Shown here: piece by piece, positions 1 to 4,837 of the stretch | How positions within the stretch are numbered: position 1 is the first letter of the stretch | Layout of the letters: each line of letters starts with the position of its first letter | Assembly (NCBI GenBank): GCA_947306025.1 | Contig: CAMZFJ010000119.1 | Coordinates: 1-6,264 of the forward strand | Direction of reading: 5' to 3' | Source: an uncultured Fibrobacter sp. | GTDB lineage: Bacteria; Fibrobacterota; Fibrobacteria; Fibrobacterales; Fibrobacteraceae | DNA: 6,264 nt | Program-made: the position numbers and the translations under genes | The notes under the pieces: generated by a model | Database searches by the model: none | Seen by the model: the letters and a program-made list of their open reading frames with translations, nothing else | Told to the model about the DNA's origin: nothing

Positions 1-67
1 AGTCGATCCGGACCAAGAAATCAAGCGCCTCAAGCCCAAGGGCAAGAACAGCGCCATCCTTTTCTAA
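1..67 (+). CDS. C-terminal end of an unidentified protein (partial)
   Basis: An open frame enters from the left edge (first complete codon at 2) and stops with TAA at 65-67. The visible tail reads VDPDQEIKRLKPKGKNSAIL plus F: lysine-rich and hydrophilic, ending in a short hydrophobic tip. Codon choice (AAG, CTC, GCC, ATC) matches the GC-rich housekeeping genes ung and gatA, which supports real coding. Twenty-one residues without a motif are too few to name a family. It runs in the same direction as ung, 183 bp upstream of it, so co-transcription is possible but not shown. Confidence 0.6.
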   Translation, partial: VDPDQEIKRLKPKGKNSAILF

Positions 68-107
68 ACCCGCCTCAACGGCGAGAAAATAGCGGTACTA
101 GCAACGA

Positions 108-146
108 GGTGTGAGCTATGAAGAAGTTTGCCTCAAGGCTCACTCC
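108..146 (+). other. Imperfect dyad over a possible 13-codon leader ORF
   Basis: GTGAGC (111-116) is complementary to GCTCAC (138-143). Beyond one mismatch the stem gains two more G-C pairs (108-109 with 145-146), leaving a loop of about 21 nt. Inside lies a well-formed start: GAGGTG at 106-111, six bases, then ATG at 118. The frame encodes MKKFASRLTPRRN and stops at 157-159. If transcribed, the dyad would cover the start signals. A frame this short can arise by chance and the peptide is not recognised, so this is recorded as a possibility only. Confidence 0.2.
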
Positions 147-199
147 GAGAAGAAATTAAATAGAACATAAATAATATTATATTTTCAATAAAGCTCAAA

Positions 200-225
200 G
201 CGAAGCGACCTCTAAGGTGCTTCGC
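200..225 (+). other. Strong hairpin 25 bp upstream of the ung start
   Basis: GCGAAGC (200-206) pairs perfectly with GCTTCGC (219-225). Past a single bulged base, ACCT (208-211) pairs with AGGT (215-218), closing a 3-nt loop. The right arm also belongs to a competing hairpin: GGTGC (216-220) pairs with GCACC (224-228) around a 3-nt loop, so the two folds exclude each other. No T-tract follows, so it is not a normal intrinsic terminator. It may be a 5' leader structure of the ung transcript or a relic of a dispersed repeat. Confidence 0.45.
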
Positions 226-250
226 ACCGACCTCAAACCTCATTGCTCTT

Positions 251-928
251 ATGTCCGTCAAACTCGAAGAATCTTGGCTGAAACTGCTCGCCGACCAGTT
301 CGAACAACCTTATTTTAAGCAAATCAAGGCAAAGCTCTTGCAGGAACATGCGGAACACCATGTGGTGTACCCTCCCGGACCGCAGATTTTCGCCGCTCTC
401 GACTTTTGCCCCGTCGATAAAGTCAAGGCCGTCATCATCGGACAAGACCCATACCACAATCCAGGCCAAGCCCACGGACTTTGCTTCTCGGTGCCGTTAG
501 GAATCGAGCCGCCGCCTTCCCTCATCAACATTTTCCAGGAACTCCATGACGATCTCGGCATCACACCGCCGCCCCACGGCAACCTGGAAAGTTGGGCGCA
601 TCAAGGAATTTTACTTTTAAACGCCTCGCTCACGGTGCGCGCCCACATGGCAGCAAGCCACGCCGGCATTGGTTGGCAACAGTTCACGGACACGATCATC
701 CAAAGACTTTCGCAAGTCCGCGAAAACCTCGTCTTTTTGCTTTGGGGCAGTTTCGCCATCAAAAAGCAGGTGCTCATCGCCCCGAACCGCGGACACCTCA
801 TTCTTACCGCCCCGCACCCGAGCCCGCTCTCGGCATACCGCGGATTTTTCGGATGCAAGCACTTCAGCAAGGCAAATAACTATCTTATCAGCAAGGGGCT
901 CGAACCCATCGACTGGAGCATTAAATAA
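251..928 (+). CDS. ung: Uracil-DNA glycosylase, family 1 (UDG)
   Basis: This enzyme cleaves the N-glycosidic bond of uracil in DNA, starting base excision repair of deaminated cytosine or misincorporated dUMP. It acts in the cytoplasm and needs no cofactor. The 225-residue protein matches the usual family length. It carries the GQDPYH water-activating loop at 64-69 (catalytic Asp66, Tyr68), the uracil-stacking Phe79, Asn124 in LLLN for uracil recognition, and the HPSPLS DNA-intercalation loop at 189-194 (His189) followed by AYRGFFGC. All family-1 hallmarks are present, so it should be active. The ATG at 251 gives the expected N-terminus ([11 protein letters not shown] resembles the usual start), but there is no Shine-Dalgarno sequence before it and a strong hairpin lies just upstream. 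It is probably a single gene: the next gene lies 193 bp away across repeats. Confidence 0.97.
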   Translation: MSVKLEESWLKLLADQFEQPYFKQIKAKLLQEHAEHHVVYPPGPQIFAALDFCPVDKVKAVIIGQDPYHNPGQAHGLCFSVPLGIEPPPSLINIFQELHDDLGITPPPHGNLESWAHQGILLLNASLTVRAHMAASHAGIGWQQFTDTIIQRLSQVRENLVFLLWGSFAIKKQVLIAPNRGHLILTAPHPSPLSAYRGFFGCKHFSKANNYLISKGLEPIDWSIK

Positions 929-929
929 A

Positions 930-1020
930 GTAGGAAGTAGACAGTAGGCTGTAGGAAGTAGACAGTAGGCTGTAGGAAGTGATTAGTGGTTAGTAAACAG
1001 TGGTTGGTGGTTTGGTTCGG
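930..1020 (+). repeat. Heptanucleotide tandem array 1 (GT-initial units)
   Basis: Thirteen consecutive 7-bp units sit in unbroken phase starting one base after the ung stop codon. The first seven repeat GTAGGAA, GTAGACA and GTAGGCT in order twice and then GTAGGAA again, a 21-bp period. They are followed by GTGATTA, GTGGTTA, GTAAACA, GTGGTTG, GTGGTTT and the decayed GGTTCGG. Every unit but the last starts with GT. This resembles the short tandem heptamer repeats described in cyanobacteria (STRR type). Since 7 is not a multiple of 3, and stops occur, it is not coding. Confidence 0.85.
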
Positions 1021-1038
1021 TAGTCTCGCCGACCTTGT

Positions 1039-1080
1039 GTCATCCTGAGCGAAGTGTAACGGAGTCGAAGGATCCAGTGA
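1039..1080. repeat. Dispersed intergenic repeat, CATCCTGAGCG...CGAAGGATC type
   Basis: The segment starts GTCATCCTGAGCGAAG and ends GTCGAAGGATCCAGTGA. ATCCT (1042-1046) is complementary to AGGAT (1069-1073), forming a dyad with a 22-nt interior, and CGAAG occurs in both halves. From memory, near-identical sequences are scattered between genes in many unrelated bacterial genomes, with the core GTCATCCTGAGCG..CGAAGGATC. It is probably a REP-like element; any function here, 42 bp before the start codon of the transporter gene, is unknown. Confidence 0.6.
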
Positions 1081-1108
1081 ATTTAGACGAGTAAATAAAA
1101 AATATAGA

Positions 1109-1114
1109 AGGGAG
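1109..1114 (+). promoter_or_regulatory. Ribosome binding site of the CDF transporter gene
   Basis: AGGGAG lies 7 bases before the ATG at 1122, inside an otherwise A/T-rich leader. It is the best Shine-Dalgarno sequence in the window and fixes the start of the transporter gene. It contrasts with ung and the DUF4321 gene, which lack one. Confidence 0.8.
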
Positions 1115-1121
1115 AATATAT

Positions 1122-2264
1122 ATGTCCAAAACGCAAACGCACAACGATAACATCGACAAAGAAGTCAACAGAAATAAGGTCATCGTAAAAACTAGCGTTG
1201 TCGGGATAGTCACAAACGTCATTCTCGCGAGCGTCAAGGCAATCATCGGCCTTATGGCAAACTCCATCGCCGTTGTTCTCGATGCTGTGAACAACCTCTC
1301 GGACGCACTTTCGTCCATCATCACAATTGTCGGAAACAAGCTCTCGCGAAAATTGCCCAACGAAAAGCACCCGCTCGGTTACGGTCGCATTGAATACCTG
1401 ACCGCCATGGTCATCGCCTCCATCGTGATTTACGCGGGCATCACCTCTTGCGTGGAATCGGTCAAGAAAATCATCCACCCCGAAGAAGCCGACTATTCCA
1501 CCGTTTCACTCGTCATCATCGCCATCGCTGTTGTCGTTAAAGTCATCCTCGGACGTTACGTCAAAGCACAAGGCGAACGCGTGAATTCCGGTTCACTCAT
1601 CGCCTCCGGCTCCGACGCTCTCTTTGACGCCATCCTCTCCCTTTCCGTTCTCGCCTCGGCTCTCATCTTCATTTTCACGGGTCTCTCGCTCGAAGCCTAT
1701 GTCGGCGTATTGATTTCCATCTTCATTATCAAGGCCGGTTTTGAAATGTTGAAGGACACCGTCAGCGACTTGCTCGGCAAGCAAAGCGACAAGGAACTGA
1801 CCAAGCAAATCAAGACACTCATTCGCAGCGAAGAAGGCATCCACGGCGCATACGACCTCGTCATCAACGATTACGGCCCCGAAAAGAAACTCGCCTCCGT
1901 ACACGTGGAACTCCCCGACTCCATGACCGTTGCCGACCTGGATTCCCTCACACGCAGGATCGAAAAGAAAGTCTACCGCGAAACAGGCGTCATCCTCACT
2001 GCCATCGGCGTATACTCTTACAACACCAAGGACGACGAATCCGCCAAAATCCGCGATACGATTTCAGACAAAGTCAAGTCGCACGATTGGGCACTCCAAA
2101 TGCATGGTTTTTATGTGAACCTCGAAGCCAAGGAAATGCGCTTTGACGTGGTCATCAAATTCGGCGTAAACGCCCAAGAAGCCCTTGATACAATCAAGAG
2201 CGAAGTGGCTCAGCTCTACCCCGACTACAGCATTCAAATATCGCCGGATATCGACTTGGGATAA
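1122..2264 (+). CDS. Cation diffusion facilitator (CDF) family metal exporter
   Basis: This is an inner-membrane divalent metal/proton antiporter of the CDF family, 380 residues long. Six membrane segments are visible at about 22-45, 47-72, 92-112, 127-145, 158-187 and 190-207. The conserved HPLGYGRIEYLTA stretch at 83-95 is a family hallmark. Metal-site residues in segment 2 are Asn57 and Asp61 (DAVNNLSD) and in segment 5 Asp165 and Asp169 (GSDALFDA). This N-D/D-D set is the one I recall for manganese exporters of the MntE kind, whereas Zn/Fe types have H or D at these places. The cytoplasmic dimerisation domain spans about 215-300 and includes HGAYDLVINDYGPEKKLASVH-like signature residues. 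A further 75 residues (305-380) look like a second alpha/beta domain of the same kind, making the protein longer than the ~300 residues of FieF/YiiP. Substrate (Mn rather than Zn or Fe) is an inference. The gene is monocistronic and convergent with the next operon. Confidence 0.92.
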   Translation: MSKTQTHNDNIDKEVNRNKVIVKTSVVGIVTNVILASVKAIIGLMANSIAVVLDAVNNLSDALSSIITIVGNKLSRKLPNEKHPLGYGRIEYLTAMVIASIVIYAGITSCVESVKKIIHPEEADYSTVSLVIIAIAVVVKVILGRYVKAQGERVNSGSLIASGSDALFDAILSLSVLASALIFIFTGLSLEAYVGVLISIFIIKAGFEMLKDTVSDLLGKQSDKELTKQIKTLIRSEEGIHGAYDLVINDYGPEKKLASVHVELPDSMTVADLDSLTRRIEKKVYRETGVILTAIGVYSYNTKDDESAKIRDTISDKVKSHDWALQMHGFYVNLEAKEMRFDVVIKFGVNAQEALDTIKSEVAQLYPDYSIQISPDIDLG

Positions 2265-2270
2265 AGCAAT

Positions 2271-2283
2271 TTACGCTCCGTAA
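2271..2283. terminator. Small dyad between convergent genes (possible terminator)
   Basis: TTACG (2271-2275) and CGTAA (2279-2283) form a 5-bp stem with a CTC loop in the 20-bp gap between the stop of the transporter gene and the stop of the opposing operon. It is the only dyad available to end either transcript here. It is short, AT-containing and has no T-tract, so it is a weak candidate. Confidence 0.2.
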
Positions 2284-2284
2284 T

Positions 2285-3022
2285 TTACTCTCCGCGACGC
2301 AGTTTCTCATCCTGTTCGCGGAGCTTTTTGTATTCAGGGCTTTCAAGCGGGAGTAGCGATTCGTCTACATTCAATGGGTCATACGCCGAAGTATTTTTCG
2401 GATAATTCAGGACTGTAAAAGAACGAACACGGCCCGTTGCAGGCAACGTAATTTCATAAAAAGGGCCTTTAAAGAATATATCATTTTCCCATTTTTCAAA
2501 ATCACCTTCGAACATACATTTTTTCACGTCTGTCTCAGCGCAAATCATTCTGTGATTTGAATACTCTCCAGAAACAATTTGAATGCTATCGCCACCATAA
2601 AGAACATGGAAAACAGAATCCTTTAAAATCCACTTATTGGAGTACGTCAAAAAGCGACTCATCAGTACATCTGTAAAATCAGTAGAATTAACAGGGGCTT
2701 TAGGCTGTTCAAAACATTCTATCGTCAGTTTTCCGCTAGAATCATCCTTAAACACACGACCCACCACAAAATCCATATACGCTCCAAAAATACCTCGACA
2801 AGCCTTCACGATCGTGGTATCATTGAGTTCAACAGACTTGTTCCATTTCTTTGAAATGTCGTATCCTGTCGAACGGATCAGTCCCCATTCTTCGAAATAG
2901 TCCGTCTTTATAACATCGGCATGGTAGTATCTTCCGAAATAATCTGCATAATAATCGCCTTGAGTCTGAACAAAGCAAGAATTCAAAAGTATCGCAAAAA
3001 ATATCAAACAAATTACTTTCAT
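2285..3022 (-). CDS. Predicted lipoprotein of unknown function (third gene of operon)
   Basis: The protein has 245 residues and no family I recognise. The N-terminus is a type II signal peptide: MK, a hydrophobic run (VICLIFFAILL), then the lipobox LNSC with the lipidated Cys at 16. The +2 residue is Phe, not Asp, compatible with outer-membrane sorting. The mature part has four more cysteines (75, 103, 161, 169), many aromatic residues near the start (DYYADYFGRYYH) and a charged tail (YKKLREQDEKLRRGE). I chose the ATG at 3022 because it forms an ATGA overlap with the stop of the preceding gene and has GGAG five bases upstream (3031-3028); an in-frame GTG two codons earlier is less likely. It is the last gene of the operon and AT-rich compared with the flanking genes. 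Confidence 0.8.
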   Translation of the reverse strand: MKVICLIFFAILLNSCFVQTQGDYYADYFGRYYHADVIKTDYFEEWGLIRSTGYDISKKWNKSVELNDTTIVKACRGIFGAYMDFVVGRVFKDDSSGKLTIECFEQPKAPVNSTDFTDVLMSRFLTYSNKWILKDSVFHVLYGGDSIQIVSGEYSNHRMICAETDVKKCMFEGDFEKWENDIFFKGPFYEITLPATGRVRSFTVLNYPKNTSAYDPLNVDESLLPLESPEYKKLREQDEKLRRGE

Positions 3023-3642
3023 TTGCACTCCGAGAACGCAATCTTTTTATTCAGTTTATCCATAACTTTAAACACATCCGCGTACACGGCAAAACGTTCT
3101 CCCATTTTTTCCCAAACGTCGTCATATTTGACATAATAAAAGTTATGACGTTTTCCACCGCGTTGCGAGAAGCCCATTACCACATGTCCAGCATTTCGAT
3201 TATACGACTGTCTAGGTTTCACATACAAATGTTCATCTATATGCAAAGAGTCCAAATCAGCAACAAGAGGGTCTTCTGACGAAATCTCGGTTTTACATTT
3301 TTCTATAGATATTTTCTGTTTCAGCAATTGATTTCGCTTTTCCATGAACTTTTCAGGATGGAGCCAAGGAAGCATTCGAGTTTCGGGCAACTGATAAACA
3401 GTCATACTTTCACGGCGCTCATCATTCTGAACATACAATCGCTGAACGCCTAAATATTCGTAAAAGACAAACAGGCCATCTTTATCAAACAAGGAATCAC
3501 CAAACACTGCCGAAAAATCTTTTTTTCGATATTCATTCGGAGCATTCATATTCTTTAATGAATAAAACGAAAAGACAAGGCTATCATTGTACGCCAAAAC
3601 AGACGAATAAGCAAGTAACAAATAAATCATCAAATGTTTCAT
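3019..3642 (-). CDS. Predicted secreted protein of unknown function (second gene of operon)
   Basis: The protein has 207 residues and no family I recognise. It begins with a clean type I signal peptide: MKH, a hydrophobic core (LMIYLLLAYSSV) and a V-L-A cleavage box after residue 17, so the mature protein starts YNDSLVF and is exported. Only two cysteines remain in the mature part (116 and 206). The C-terminal third is basic and aromatic (KPRQSYNRNAGH, GGKRHNFYYVKYDD). The ATG at 3642 overlaps the stop of the upstream gene as ATGA. An in-frame TTG four codons earlier has AGGA almost touching it, too close to be used, while the same AGGA (3658-3655) is 12 bases from the ATG. Its own stop overlaps the start of the lipoprotein gene in the same way, so all three genes are likely co-expressed in a fixed ratio. 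Confidence 0.8.
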   Translation of the reverse strand: MKHLMIYLLLAYSSVLAYNDSLVFSFYSLKNMNAPNEYRKKDFSAVFGDSLFDKDGLFVFYEYLGVQRLYVQNDERRESMTVYQLPETRMLPWLHPEKFMEKRNQLLKQKISIEKCKTEISSEDPLVADLDSLHIDEHLYVKPRQSYNRNAGHVVMGFSQRGGKRHNFYYVKYDDVWEKMGERFAVYADVFKVMDKLNKKIAFSECK

Positions 3643-4376
3643 AACGCAGGGCAATCCTTTTCAGTCAAAACATGCGACCAATTTTTCTTTTTGTATTTTT
3701 CGGCTGAAAATTTTTGAGGATCCGGGACCAGATTCCGCCAATCACATTTATCATCAAACGGTTCAACAAGTTCCTTCACAAGAGAGTCGACAGCACGCCA
3801 TTCGCGAACAACTGGTTCCACGTCAAAGGAATCATCTAAACCAGTTGGGCTATTGAATTCTTTCACACGAACACTTCCGTCATCCATTACATAAACAATT
3901 GTTGCATAAACTTTATCTTTGCAATCACAATAATTTTTTATGTTTTCATATTTTTCCCTCACAAAAGATGCTAATTGGTTATACACATCTTTATTGGATA
4001 ATTTTTTTTCATAAAGGCATGTCTTTAGAAAATAGTCCATATTCGCTTTTACATGTCTGTCAATACAAGGCGTAAAACGTTCTATTTCAGACCGAGCTAA
4101 ATTAGGTTCCTTGTAAATTTGAATTTTATCAGATTCTTTCGGTATATAAGCATTTACAGCTACATGACCACCAACATCTATATATATCCCTGGCAGCATC
4201 CTTTCTAAAAAAGGAACTTCCGTATAGGCTCTTGAATAGTTTATTTTCCCATTGTATAAAACAGAACATTCTTCCGGTTTTTCAGAATTCAATTTATCGA
4301 CGAACAAGTCGCACACATTCCCCGCAAAAGTCGGCAAAGCAAGTAATAGTGCACATATCAAAAGTTTCATATTCAT
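3639..4376 (-). CDS. Predicted secreted cysteine-rich protein of unknown function (first gene of operon)
   Basis: The protein has 245 residues with a type I signal peptide (MNMKLLICALLLALPTFA, cleavage probably after Ala18). The mature part has eight cysteines (22, 37, 104, 120, 150, 152, 211, 242), enough for four disulfides, which fits an oxidising periplasmic or extracellular site. Residues 157-195 (VYATIVYVMDDGSVRVKEF, then SPTGLDD and a VVREWRA stretch) look faintly like the TonB C-terminal fold pattern (hydrophobic strand, D-G-x-V, small loop, L-D, helix with W). This is only a resemblance by eye. The start at 4376 has a weak AGG nine bases upstream; a second ATG two codons later would give nearly the same signal peptide. 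It is the lead gene of the operon, and its upstream region holds the unusual dyad repeats. Confidence 0.8.
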   Translation of the reverse strand: MNMKLLICALLLALPTFAGNVCDLFVDKLNSEKPEECSVLYNGKINYSRAYTEVPFLERMLPGIYIDVGGHVAVNAYIPKESDKIQIYKEPNLARSEIERFTPCIDRHVKANMDYFLKTCLYEKKLSNKDVYNQLASFVREKYENIKNYCDCKDKVYATIVYVMDDGSVRVKEFNSPTGLDDSFDVEPVVREWRAVDSLVKELVEPFDDKCDWRNLVPDPQKFSAEKYKKKNWSHVLTEKDCPAL

Positions 4377-4425
4377 AAGCGTAAACCTAATATAAGATAT
4401 TTCGCAAAGAGGGTTAACAAATCTA

Positions 4426-4448
4426 GCCTTTAAGGTCCCTGAAAAGGC
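4426..4448. other. Hairpin upstream of the secreted operon
   Basis: GCCTTT (4426-4431) pairs perfectly with AAAGGC (4443-4448) around an 11-nt loop. On the + strand a short GTTTT follows; on the minus strand ATTTGTT follows within a few bases. It could be a weak terminator in either direction, or an operator just upstream of the operon promoter. The evidence does not separate these. Confidence 0.35.
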
Positions 4449-4495
4449 GTTTTACCCCGCATAGACATCGGATAACCGAAATCAGATCAAGCAAG

Positions 4496-4526
4496 CGCAT
4501 TTTTATAGATTTAAAAAGCGTTTTTT
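4496..4526 (+). terminator. Orphan hairpin plus T6 (terminator-like, + strand)
   Basis: CGC (4496-4498), a bulged A, then TTTTTA (4500-4505) pair with TAAAAA (4512-4517) and GCG (4518-4520), leaving a 6-nt loop. Six Ts follow at once (4521-4526). In form this is an intrinsic terminator on the + strand, although the upper stem is all A-T. There is no + strand gene upstream for it to terminate, since the neighbouring operon runs the other way. It would make sense only if an unseen small RNA or peptide were read rightward from about 4380-4490; otherwise it is an AT-rich coincidence. Confidence 0.3.
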
Positions 4527-4535
4527 GCATTTTTA

Positions 4536-4572
4536 TGCTACCAAAATGAAGTTTTTACCGCGTTTAGTAGCA
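4536..4572. repeat. 37-bp dyad element, copy 1
   Basis: The left arm TGCTACCAAA (4536-4545) and right arm TTTAGTAGCA (4563-4572) are inverted repeats with one mismatch, separated by 17 nt. Two further flanking bases on each side also pair (TA before, TA after). The interior has a TTTT run at spacer positions 8-11, as in the other two copies. Confidence 0.8.
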
Positions 4573-4608
4573 TATTTTTACTTTGTACTAAAAAAAGTTC
4601 ATTCAGTA

Positions 4609-4675
4609 AGCTTGTTTTGTGCCACCAAATTTAACATTTTCGCCCATTTGGCAGCAAAACCATTTTGAACAAGCT
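4609..4675. repeat. 8-bp inverted repeat enclosing dyad copy 2
   Basis: AGCTTGTT (4609-4616) and AACAAGCT (4668-4675) are perfect reverse complements flanking the second dyad element nearly symmetrically (3 nt on the left, 11 nt on the right). Together they form a nested double dyad of 67 bp. Eight bp in AT-rich DNA is modest evidence; only copy 2 shows this outer pair. Confidence 0.4.
4620..4656. repeat. 37-bp dyad element, copy 2
   Basis: The left arm TGCCACCAAA (4620-4629) and right arm TTTGGCAGCA (4647-4656) are separated by 17 nt. Each arm differs from the consensus TGCTACCAAA by a single transition, at different positions, so the arms mismatch each other at two adjacent pairs. The interior again carries TTTT at spacer positions 8-11. 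Confidence 0.75.
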
Positions 4676-4714
4676 CACAATTATCGAATTTTAATTAAAT
4701 TTGTCTACAATTTA

Positions 4715-4751
4715 TGCTACCAAACGTTTTATTTTCAAGCATTTGGTAGCA
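4715..4751. repeat. 37-bp dyad element, copy 3 (perfect)
   Basis: TGCTACCAAA (4715-4724) and TTTGGTAGCA (4742-4751) are perfect 10-bp inverted repeats with a 17-nt spacer. This is the best copy and defines the consensus. The spacer has TTTT at positions 8-11 and ends in CA, as in copy 2. Confidence 0.85.
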
Positions 4752-4837
4752 GATTTTCGCATTTTTCTCTGTAGCCGTCTCTCATCGCCCCCCTGCAGCA
4801 GCCCCACATTGCCCAATAACGCACAAGACTCCAAAAG

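Larger units (their letters stand above)
68..250. other. Intergenic spacer upstream of ung with hairpins
   Basis: This spacer holds no long gene. Its left part (about 68-150) is GC-moderate and contains an imperfect dyad and a tiny open frame. Its middle (about 155-190) is very AT-rich and could hold a promoter, but I see no convincing -35/-10 pair. Its right part (200-240) holds a strong hairpin and repeated ACCTC words. No ribosome binding site stands directly in front of the ung ATG. Confidence 0.6.

Noticed and set aside
233..475. Minus-strand frame opposite the start of ung
   Set aside because: It is antisense to well-conserved ung sequence, including the GQDPYH region, and has no recognisable features of its own.
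930..1020. Reading the repeat array as a coding extension of ung
   Set aside because: The ung frame stops with TAA at 926-928 after the normal C-terminal residues, and a 7-bp unit cannot keep frame.
1083..1478. 131-codon minus-strand frame (and overlapping 1040-1360)
   Set aside because: It lies antisense to the first half of the transporter gene, which has a strong ribosome binding site and clear family motifs. The antisense product is a Asp/Val-rich shadow.
3643..3654. TTG start four codons upstream for the second operon gene
   Set aside because: The AGGA lies next to the TTG with no spacing, and the ATG at 3642 gives both the classic ATGA overlap and a better signal peptide start.
4546..4668. 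40-codon plus-strand frame (start MKFLPRLVAYFYFVLKK)
   Set aside because: It runs through dyad copies 1 and 2 and has no ribosome binding site; its ATG immediately follows a dyad arm. The composition follows from AT-rich DNA, and the arm conservation explains the sequence better than coding.
4536..4751. CRISPR array (three 37-bp repeats with 47- and 58-bp spacers)
   Set aside because: Repeat length is in the CRISPR range, but only the arms and a central TTTT are conserved rather than the full repeat, the intervening lengths differ by 11 bp, and no cas genes are near.
4536..4751. Tyrosine-recombinase core or integron attC sites
   Set aside because: Arms of 10 bp fit, but the 17-nt spacer is far longer than the 6-8 bp crossover region of such cores, and no integrase gene is in the window. 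It remains only a remote option.
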